Position numbers and translations under genes: made by a program | Assembly: GCA_017407375.1 (NCBI GenBank) | Contig: JAFQWT010000118.1 | Coordinates: 1-6,026 of the forward strand | Reading direction: 5' to 3' | Origin: Clostridia bacterium | Lineage (GTDB): Bacteria; Bacillota; Clostridia; Oscillospirales; CAG-272 | DNA length: 6,026 bases | Part shown: positions 1 to 5,027 of the stretch, piece by piece | How positions within the stretch are numbered: position 1 is the first letter of the stretch | Layout: every line of letters begins with the position of its first letter | The notes under the pieces: model-generated | Seen by the model: only the letters and a program-made list of their open reading frames with translations | Database searches by the model: none | Told to the model about the DNA's origin: nothing

Positions 1-1160
1 CCGATGCGTACGGCTCTCCCTACGCGGGCGCCTCCTCCTTTGCCATCGACGGGCGCCTTCTCGACCCCGAGACCCTGGTTGCTGAGGGGCTCCTCTCACC
101 CGAGGAGGGGAGAGGGGAGGATAGGGAAGCCATCCTCTCCCTCGCGGCGGAGCGCGCGGAACGGGGGATGCTTGACGTCTACCTTGCCGACCACCCCCTG
201 ACCGCCTCCTATTGCACGTGCGCGGGCGATGAGCGGGAGGTCTACCGCCGCGCCCTTTGCCAGTACGCCCTGGACCGCGCCTGGCAGGACCTCCACCGTT
301 ACGCGGGGGAGCGCGGCGTCATGCTTATCGGCGACCTCCCCTTTTACGTCGCGGCCGACAGCGCCGACCTCTCGCTCTTTCCCTCCGCCTTTTCGGCAGA
401 GGGGGAGGTGGCGGGCGTTCCGCCCGATGCCTTCTCGCCCGAGGGGCAGGTCTGGGGCAACCCCCTTTACGATTTTCGCCGTATGCGGGAGGACGGCTAT
501 GCCTATTTCCGCGCGCGCCTTTCCTACCTCCTTGACCGCTTTGACGGCGTCCGCCTCGACCACTTCCGCGGCTACGCGGCCTATTACGCCATCCCCCATG
601 GCGCCCCCGCCACCGAGGGACGCTGGGAGACAGGGCCGGGGCAAGACCTCTTTTCGGCGCTTTCCGATCTCCTTGCGGGGCGCCTTGTCATCGCGGAGGA
701 CCTCGGCCACGTTGACGAGGAGACGGCGGCCCTCCGCAAGGCCACGGGCTTTCTCACCACCCGCGTTTTGCAGTTTGGCTTCCTCGGCGACCCGGGGAGC
801 ATCCACCTCCCGTACCGCTATATCGAGGACACCGCCGCCTATACCGGCACGCATGACAACGATACTTTACAAAGCTTTGCCGCCGCCATGCCCGAGGGCG
901 AGCGCCGCTATCTCCTCGACTATTGCGGCGCCCCCACGGAGGGGGACGCCGCCCTCGCCGCCGTCCGCACCCTCCTTGCCTCGGCCGCCTCGCTCACCGT
1001 GTTCCCCGCCCAGGACCTTCTCGGCCTCGGTGGGGAAGCGCGCATCAACACCCCGGGGCGCGCCGAGGGCAACTGGGCCTGGCGCATGACCGATGGCCAA
1101 CTCACCGCGCTTGAGAGCGGCCCGTGGCTCTATTACAACCGCCTTTACGGAAGAAAATGA
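1..1160 (+). CDS. malQ: 4-alpha-glucanotransferase (amylomaltase), 5' end missing
   Basis: This enzyme (glycoside hydrolase family 77) moves alpha-1,4-glucan segments between maltooligosaccharides in cytoplasmic maltodextrin or glycogen metabolism. The frame is open from the window edge (first full codon at 3) to TGA at 1158-1160, giving 385 visible residues. Family members have about 500, so roughly the first 110-120 lie upstream; the ATG at 168 is internal, because clear family sequence (DAYGSPYAGASSFAIDGRLL) precedes it. Family motifs appear in order: GDLPFYVAADSADL, GVPPDAFSPEGQVWGNPLYD, VRLDHFRGYAAYYAIP with the nucleophile Asp at 558-560, VIAEDLG with the acid/base Glu at 696-698, YTGTHDNDT with the third catalytic Asp at 855-857, and INTPGRAEGNWAWR near the C-terminus. 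All three catalytic residues are present, so the enzyme should be active. A terminator follows at once, so it is the last gene of its transcript. Family assignment is very secure. Confidence 0.96.
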   Translation, partial: DAYGSPYAGASSFAIDGRLLDPETLVAEGLLSPEEGRGEDREAILSLAAERAERGMLDVYLADHPLTASYCTCAGDEREVYRRALCQYALDRAWQDLHRYAGERGVMLIGDLPFYVAADSADLSLFPSAFSAEGEVAGVPPDAFSPEGQVWGNPLYDFRRMREDGYAYFRARLSYLLDRFDGVRLDHFRGYAAYYAIPHGAPATEGRWETGPGQDLFSALSDLLAGRLVIAEDLGHVDEETAALRKATGFLTTRVLQFGFLGDPGSIHLPYRYIEDTAAYTGTHDNDTLQSFAAAMPEGERRYLLDYCGAPTEGDAALAAVRTLLASAASLTVFPAQDLLGLGGEARINTPGRAEGNWAWRMTDGQLTALESGPWLYYNRLYGRK

Positions 1161-1188
1161 AAAAAGCCGCCCCTCGGGGCGGCTTTTT
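1161..1188 (+). terminator. Rho-independent terminator after malQ
   Basis: It begins directly after the malQ stop codon. A perfect 7-bp GC stem (GCCGCCC at 1166-1172, GGGCGGC at 1177-1183) closes a CTCG tetraloop and is flanked by A5 (1161-1165) and T5 (1184-1188), which can extend the pairing. The poly-T tract fits termination on the + strand. The A5 tract would give some terminator activity in the other direction too, but no convergent gene is seen. Confidence 0.93.
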
Positions 1189-1222
1189 CGTTATGAAAGT
1201 CGGGCACGCCCATCCTTCCCCC

Positions 1223-1242
1223 GTCAACAACCGTCGGTTGAC
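1223..1242. promoter_or_regulatory. Palindrome upstream of the AraC-family gene promoter
   Basis: The sequence holds a perfect odd palindrome, CAACCG-T-CGGTTG (1228-1240). A second, alternative pairing joins GTCAAC (1223-1228) with GTTGAC (1237-1242). It lies about 43 bp upstream of the -35 box at 1285, in non-coding DNA between the malQ terminator and the regulator promoter. This is a reasonable place for a regulator site, but no protein is known to bind it. The hairpin has no poly-T tract, so it does not look like a terminator. Confidence 0.35.
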
Positions 1243-1284
1243 AGGCGAAAAACCTTCTTTTTTGCCTTTTTCTCCCCTTGCCCA

Positions 1285-1313
1285 TTGACAAAGCGAACAA
1301 AGCGTGTTATGAT
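1285..1313 (+). promoter_or_regulatory. Sigma-A-type promoter for the AraC-family gene
   Basis: A perfect -35 hexamer TTGACA (1285-1290) is separated by exactly 17 bp from TATGAT (1308-1313), one mismatch from the -10 consensus. Transcription would start near 1320, leaving a leader of about 35 bases before the preferred start codon at 1356. The promoter lies inside the longest reading of the regulator frame, which opens at TTG 1278, and so argues against that start. Confidence 0.85.
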
Positions 1314-1342
1314 AAAATCACCGACTGTACCAAAGAAAGCGT

Positions 1343-1347
1343 GGTGG
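1343..1347 (+). promoter_or_regulatory. Weak ribosome binding site candidate for the AraC-family gene
   Basis: GGTGG lies 8 bases before TTG 1356 and is the best Shine-Dalgarno-like match downstream of the promoter. It has one mismatch to GGAGG. The alternatives, GTG at 1341 and GTG at 1344, have only an A-rich AAAGAAAG before them. This site favours TTG 1356 but does not prove it. Confidence 0.4.
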
Positions 1348-1355
1348 TTTTAACC

Positions 1356-2216
1356 TTGGATACCCGTTGGAGCCAAGAGTTCCGTGAAAACCTTGACAGG
1401 GAAAAGCTGATCCTCCAGCGCCATAAGCTGCGCGAGACCGGCGTTCACGACCATTGCTTTTTGGAGCTTACCTACATTCTCCGCGGTCCTGTCGAGCACA
1501 CGCGGGACGGAAGGACCGAGCTTCTCTCGGAGGGGGACTACTTCATTGTGGACTATGGCAGCGTTCACGGCTATCGCGCCGTGGACGGCGGTACCTTTGA
1601 AAATCTCGATTGCCTGTTTCTCCCCGAGCTCTTGGACCCCGTTTTGCGGGGTACCAAAAGTCTCCGCACCTGCCTCGAGCATTATCTTTTGCGTTTTCAG
1701 ATGCGCGCCCTCGTCAAAAATCCCGCCACCACCGTCTTTCACGATGAGGACGGCCGCGTGCGCGAGGTGCTTTCCAAAATGGAGGAGGAGTTTCGCCACC
1801 GCCCCCCGGGCCACCGTGAATTTCTGCGTTGCTATCTTCTCGAGATCCTGCTCCTCACCATGCGGAAGATCGAGGGGGCCGAGCGTGAGCGCACGGGGGA
1901 CGGGGTCGTCGATTTCCTTGTGCGGTACGTGGAGGAGCATTACAGCGAGCCGATCTCGCTCTCCGAGCTTTGCGGCCGCGTGCATTACAGTCTCCCCTAC
2001 GTCAGCCGCCGCTTCCGTGAGGAGGTGGGCCTCTCCTTTGTCAAGTACCTCCAGGATCACCGCGTGATGCAGGGGTGCCGCCTGCTCGTCACCACCGACC
2101 TCCCTCTCTCCGAGGTCGCCGCCCGCGTCGGCTATACGGATTTCCGTTTCTTTTCGGAGCTTGTCCGCCGTGAGACCGGCCTCTCTCCCACCGATTTTCG
2201 CAAGAAAAACCGATGA
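1356..2216 (+). CDS. AraC-family transcriptional regulator with N-terminal cupin domain
   Basis: With the TTG start at 1356 this is a 286-residue DNA-binding regulator. Residues about 25-75 look like an AraC-type cupin effector domain: HDHCFLEL (His31, His33, Glu37) followed by LSEGDYFIVDYGSVHGYR, as in sugar-responsive members. The last 103 residues (184-286) form the family DNA-binding domain with two helix-turn-helix motifs, near 202-223 (SLSELCGRVHYSLPYVSRRF) and 251-273 (PLSEVAARVGYTDFRFFSEL), ending in the typical GLSPTDFRKK. The start is uncertain. The frame opens at TTG 1278, but a near-consensus promoter lies inside that extension; GTG 1341 and GTG 1344 remain possible. The gene sits alone between its own promoter and terminator. 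Which genes it controls is unknown: the downstream lacI-type operon is the nearest candidate and malQ is possible. The effector is probably a carbohydrate, by family analogy only. Confidence 0.9.
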   Translation: MDTRWSQEFRENLDREKLILQRHKLRETGVHDHCFLELTYILRGPVEHTRDGRTELLSEGDYFIVDYGSVHGYRAVDGGTFENLDCLFLPELLDPVLRGTKSLRTCLEHYLLRFQMRALVKNPATTVFHDEDGRVREVLSKMEEEFRHRPPGHREFLRCYLLEILLLTMRKIEGAERERTGDGVVDFLVRYVEEHYSEPISLSELCGRVHYSLPYVSRRFREEVGLSFVKYLQDHRVMQGCRLLVTTDLPLSEVAARVGYTDFRFFSELVRRETGLSPTDFRKKNR

Positions 2217-2239
2217 TAAACCATCGGTTTTTCTTTTTA
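2205..2239 (+). terminator. Rho-independent terminator overlapping the AraC-family stop codon
   Basis: An 11-bp perfect stem pairs AAAAACCGATG (2205-2215) with CATCGGTTTTT (2222-2232) around a 6-base loop, followed by C and a further T5 (2234-2238). The left arm contains the last codons, and the TGA (2214-2216) straddles stem and loop, so gene end and terminator share bases. Confidence 0.88.
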
Positions 2240-2265
2240 TTTTCAAGGGAATTTTCGATTTTTCA

Positions 2266-2294
2266 CGAAACTTTTTCGCAAGTGGGGCGAAACT
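2266..2294. repeat. CGAAACT direct repeats, 22-bp period, beside the lacI-type promoter
   Basis: CGAAACT occurs at 2266-2272 and again at 2288-2294, start to start 22 bp or about two helical turns, and the second copy ends one base before the -35 box at 2296. TTTCGC (2274-2279) between them is inverted relative to GCGAAA (2287-2292). Direct repeats about 21 bp apart adjoining -35 are the usual geometry for AraC-family activator half-sites, and such a regulator is encoded just upstream. The repeats are seen; the binding is inferred. Confidence 0.4.
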
Positions 2295-2295
2295 A

Positions 2296-2324
2296 TTGAA
2301 GTCGGATTTTTGATGTGCTACAAT
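2296..2324 (+). promoter_or_regulatory. Promoter of the lacI-type/ceramidase-like operon
   Basis: TTGAAG (2296-2301) and TACAAT (2319-2324) are separated by 17 bp. TGC immediately before the -10 gives an extended -10 (TGn) element at 2316-2318. The -35 matches four of six consensus bases and the -10 five of six. Transcription should start near 2331, giving a leader of about 40 bases. Confidence 0.82.
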
Positions 2325-2329
2325 AGTAG

Positions 2330-2345
2330 TGGCGAGGTATCGCCA
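2330..2345. promoter_or_regulatory. Candidate LacI-type operator at the transcription start
   Basis: TGGCGA (2330-2335) and TCGCCA (2340-2345) form a perfect 6-bp inverted repeat around the 4-bp spacer GGTA. It covers the predicted transcription start of the operon that encodes a LacI-family protein, the classic place for an autorepression operator of that family. LacI-type operators are usually near-symmetric 14-20 bp sites, often with a central CG; here the centre is not symmetric, which lowers the confidence. In RNA it could also form a small hairpin. Confidence 0.5.
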
Positions 2346-2371
2346 AAGGGAAAAGGAAAGGGGATAAGGGA

Positions 2372-3403
2372 ATGACGCTTGCCAAAATCGCCGCCGCCGT
2401 CGGCACGTCGGTCTCCACGGTGTCCAAGGCCTTTTCGGGCAGCCGTGAGATCAGTGATACGATGCGTGAGCGGATCTTCCGCAAGGCCCGCGAGATGGGT
2501 TGCTTTGAAAAGTACTATAAGCGCCCCGCCTCCCGCCCCCTGATCGCCCTTATCTTTCCCGAGGCGGAGAGCGAGTATTACGCCCGCCATATCGCTATGC
2601 TGGAGCGCGAGATCGCCTCCCGCGGGGCCGAGACCATCGTTGCCCTTTCGCACTTCGATAAGGAGCGTACGCTTGAGCTGTTCTCTTACCTTGTCTACCG
2701 CGTGAAGGTGGACGGCGTGATCGTTTCGGCATCGGGCGGGCTCATCAAAAATCCCGATGAGGTACCCCTCATCTTCTTCACCTCTACGCGCCGCGGTGTT
2801 CCCGGTAATTCGGATAACGTTTACGTGGACGTCGAGCAGGGCATTGATGAGCTTGTGGCTCTCATCAAGGAATACGGCTACAAAAAGATCGGATATATCG
2901 GTGAGCGCCTGACAAGCTCACGCCTGCGCCTTCTCAAAAAGGCCATGCGCCAGCAGGGCTTGCCGATCTACAGCAAATGCATCGTGCAGGTGGATCGCCG
3001 CTTTGCCGCGGGGGGCGCTCAGGGCTTTGATGAGCTGGTGCGCCGCGGTGCCGTGCCCGAGGTCATCGTCACGGGCTACGATTACATCGCCTACGGCGCC
3101 ATGAAGCAGGCCAAGAGCCACGGCTATCGGATTCCCGACGACGTCTGCTTTGCCAGCTTTGACGATCTCTCCACTGCCGACTATATGGACGTGCCCCTGA
3201 CGTCGGTGCGCACACATACCGAAAGCGTTACCAAAACGCTTGTGGACCTTTTGTTCAAACGGATCGAAAACCGCTACTATCGGGAGCGGCAGGAGATCGT
3301 CGTGGGGACCAGCGTGATCCTGCGTGAGTCGCTCTGCCGCGCCGAGGATCGGGCGGTCAAGAATACAAATACTATAACCGATAAGGAGGATCATCATGAG
3401 TGA
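2372..3403 (+). CDS. LacI-family transcriptional regulator
   Basis: This 343-residue protein should bind an operator and release it, or bind it, on meeting a small ligand, usually a sugar. Residues 2-25 form the family helix-turn-helix (LAKIAAAVGTSVSTVSKAFSG). Residues from about 56 form the periplasmic-binding-protein-like effector domain: RPLIALIFPE, VDGVIVSASG near 113-122, YKKIGYIGERLTSSR near 170-184, and the signature segment GYDYIAYGAMKQAKSHGYRI at 235-254, followed by PDDVCFASFDD and PLTSVRTH. The hinge (44-55, CFEKYYKRPASR) lacks the usual YxPNxxARxL pattern, so operator contacts through the hinge helix may differ. ATG 2372 follows a purine-rich tract with AAGGGG. The last 8 bases overlap the next gene, whose Shine-Dalgarno lies inside this frame, so the two are co-transcribed and probably coupled in translation. 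Autoregulation through the palindrome at 2330-2345 is likely. The ligand cannot be read from the sequence. Confidence 0.94.
   Translation: MTLAKIAAAVGTSVSTVSKAFSGSREISDTMRERIFRKAREMGCFEKYYKRPASRPLIALIFPEAESEYYARHIAMLEREIASRGAETIVALSHFDKERTLELFSYLVYRVKVDGVIVSASGGLIKNPDEVPLIFFTSTRRGVPGNSDNVYVDVEQGIDELVALIKEYGYKKIGYIGERLTSSRLRLLKKAMRQQGLPIYSKCIVQVDRRFAAGGAQGFDELVRRGAVPEVIVTGYDYIAYGAMKQAKSHGYRIPDDVCFASFDDLSTADYMDVPLTSVRTHTESVTKTLVDLLFKRIENRYYRERQEIVVGTSVILRESLCRAEDRAVKNTNTITDKEDHHE
3383..3389 (+). promoter_or_regulatory. Strong ribosome binding site inside the lacI-type gene
   Basis: AAGGAGG lies 6 bases before ATG 3396 and within the last codons of the upstream gene. It fixes the start of the ceramidase-like gene and shows the two frames are meant to overlap (ATGAGTGA at 3396-3403). 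Confidence 0.9.
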
Positions 3404-4907
3404 ATTAAAGATCGGCTGGGGTGAGGTATCGATCGTTCCCGAGGGGCGCGTTGTCAACCTTGCCGGCCAGTTTTACGAGCGCATCACGCGGGAGGTGGAG
3501 ACGCCCATCACTGTGACCGCACTTGCCATTGAGTCGGGGGACGATGCCGTCATCTTCTGCTCCTGCGACCTCGTTTCGACGAGCAGCGCGCTGCTCGGGG
3601 GGGTTCGTGAGCGCCTCGTAGGTAGCGGCATTCCCACCGATAAGATCATTATTTCGGCCATTCACACTCACACCGCCATGAGCTACGGCAAGCGCTCGGA
3701 TTCGGTCATGACGGGAAGACCGGGCGCCAAAAAGATCGGCGGTCTTGACGTCCTTCGTGCCATCGCTCCCGAGCTGCAGTACGAGAAGCTGGCCTCCTAT
3801 GAGGGGGCGGATCTCCTTGACGGAGACGAGGCCTTTGATTTTCTTGCCGACCGCATCGCTTCGGCCGTCCGTACGGCGTGGGAGTCCCGCTCGGCGGGGC
3901 TTTACGCGCAGGGCTTCGGCCGTGCCGCCGTCGGTATGTGCCGCCGCGTGTGCTACGATGACGGCTCCGCCAAGATGTGGGGGGATACCGACCTTGCCAG
4001 CTTCACCGCGCTTGAGGGGGGCAACGATTCGGGTATAGAGCTGCTCTTTACCTACACCCCTGATAAGCACCCGACGGGCGCCGTCATCAACGTGGCCTGC
4101 CCCGCGCAGGTCCTTGAGCACAGAAGCTTCATCTCGTCCGACTATTTCGGCAAGCTGAAGGCCCTTCTTCGCCGCGAGTACGGTGAGGACTTCCGCGTTC
4201 TCGGCATCGTGTCCGCCGCCGGCGACCAGTGCCCGCGCGATATGATCCGCTGGGTAGAGCCCGAAACGCCCATCAACGACCCCAACATCATCCGCCATGA
4301 CCCCACCGTTCGCGTCGCCGACCCCTCGATGTTTGACGTTGCGGGCTGCGAGCGTGTTGCCCGCCGCATCGCCACCGAGGTGCTGGCCGCCGCCGAGGAG
4401 GTCACCGCCTACCACGCGGAGGGGCTCCTGTGCCATGAGTCGATGATCCTCGATGTCCCCGTTCGCCGCGTTACCCCTGCGGAGATGGAGTTTGCCCGCG
4501 AGAAGATCGAGGCCTTTGCCAAGGAAGCCAAGAACCGCACGATCAACTATGTGGATAAGGCGCGCCTCCATATCCACGCCGGTGTCATCGCACGCTATGA
4601 GGCGCAGCAGGAGATCGAGGTCTATCCCATTGAGATCCACGTTGTCCGCCTCGGTAACGTGGTCTTCGCCACCAACCCCTATGAGCTGTTCCTTGATTAC
4701 GGCAACCAGATCCGTGCCAGGAGCCATGCTCAGCAGACCTTCCTCATTCAGCTGGCCTGCGGCTCGTTCGGATACCTTCCGACCGAAAAGGCGGAAAAGG
4801 GCAGTCACTATTCGGCCTACGTATCCAGCGGCACCACGGGTCACGTCGGCGGGGACCTCCTCGTCCGTAAGACGGTCAGCACCATCAACCGTCTGATGGA
4901 GAAGTAA
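3396..4907 (+). CDS. Neutral ceramidase-like hydrolase, cytoplasmic, function unknown
   Basis: This 503-residue protein resembles the neutral/alkaline non-lysosomal ceramidase family, zinc-dependent amidases. Landmarks in family order are: GWGEVSIVP (7-15), FCSCDLV (54-60), ISAIHTHTA (86-94; His90 and His92, matching the zinc-binding THTHSG region), VINVACPAQVLEH (230-242), SAAGDQCPRD (273-282), NVVFATNPYELF (421-432; Glu430 at the place of the zinc-ligand Glu) and GYLPTEKAEKGSHYSAY (459-475, with candidate tyrosine ligands). The family hexapeptide GDVSPN, holding the catalytic serine, reads GDQCPR here, so Cys279 (codon 4230-4232) replaces that serine. The second zinc-ligand His, expected near 235-236, appears replaced by Cys-Pro. 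There is no signal peptide or membrane segment, whereas known ceramidases are secreted or membrane-bound. Ceramide is therefore an unlikely substrate; an intracellular amide or carbohydrate-derived compound is more plausible, but this is inference. It is the second gene of the lacI-type operon and ends at a terminator. Family relationship fairly sure, activity unknown. Confidence 0.75.
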   Translation: MSELKIGWGEVSIVPEGRVVNLAGQFYERITREVETPITVTALAIESGDDAVIFCSCDLVSTSSALLGGVRERLVGSGIPTDKIIISAIHTHTAMSYGKRSDSVMTGRPGAKKIGGLDVLRAIAPELQYEKLASYEGADLLDGDEAFDFLADRIASAVRTAWESRSAGLYAQGFGRAAVGMCRRVCYDDGSAKMWGDTDLASFTALEGGNDSGIELLFTYTPDKHPTGAVINVACPAQVLEHRSFISSDYFGKLKALLRREYGEDFRVLGIVSAAGDQCPRDMIRWVEPETPINDPNIIRHDPTVRVADPSMFDVAGCERVARRIATEVLAAAEEVTAYHAEGLLCHESMILDVPVRRVTPAEMEFAREKIEAFAKEAKNRTINYVDKARLHIHAGVIARYEAQQEIEVYPIEIHVVRLGNVVFATNPYELFLDYGNQIRARSHAQQTFLIQLACGSFGYLPTEKAEKGSHYSAYVSSGTTGHVGGDLLVRKTVSTINRLMEK

Positions 4908-4913
4908 TTTCGG

Positions 4914-4945
4914 AATACGGGAGCATCAAGCTCCCGTATTTTTTT
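4914..4945 (+). terminator. Rho-independent terminator of the lacI-type/ceramidase-like operon
   Basis: An 11-bp perfect stem, AATACGGGAGC (4914-4924) with GCTCCCGTATT (4930-4940), encloses the loop ATCAA. It runs into a T7 tract (4939-4945). It begins 6 bases after the TAA at 4905-4907 and separates this operon from the kinase gene. Confidence 0.94.
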
Positions 4946-4953
4946 GTCCGCCC

Positions 4954-4982
4954 TTGCATTCCTCCCCGTTTTTCGCTATAAT
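4954..4982 (+). promoter_or_regulatory. Sigma-A-type promoter of the KdpD-like kinase gene
   Basis: TTGCAT (4954-4959) and a perfect TATAAT (4977-4982) are separated by 17 bp, just after the preceding terminator. Transcription should start near 4989, leaving a leader of about 40 bases. The kinase gene is therefore the first of a new transcript. Confidence 0.87.
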
Positions 4983-5027
4983 AAAAAGGAACGGCCCGCA
5001 CCACCAACCGGGGAAAGGAGAAACGCC

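Noticed and set aside
96..854. A 252-residue - strand frame and a 286-residue + strand frame (229-1089) inside malQ
   Set aside because: Their compositions (Gly/Ala/Val-rich and Pro/Ser/Arg-rich) are typical of shifted or antisense readings of a GC-rich gene. malQ motifs run unbroken across the same bases.
1238..1243. A second TTGACA that could be a -35 box
   Set aside because: No acceptable -10 hexamer occurs 16-18 bp downstream, while the TTGACA at 1285 has an excellent partner.
1350..2246. A 298-residue open frame on the - strand opposite the AraC-family gene
   Set aside because: It mirrors a well-supported regulator, runs through the terminator hairpin and shows no domain of its own.
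3423..3431. GAGGTATCG, also present in the candidate operator at 2334-2342, as a possible second operator inside the ceramidase-like gene
   Set aside because: The flanking inverted repeat is absent, and a 9-base match by chance in 6 kb is not rare. The bases are explained by coding for conserved residues near the N-terminus.
3405..4844. A 479-residue open frame on the - strand opposite the ceramidase-like gene
   Set aside because: Long antisense open frames are common opposite GC-rich genes. The translation shows no recognisable motifs, there is no ribosome binding site or promoter to support it, and the + strand frame has clear family motifs.
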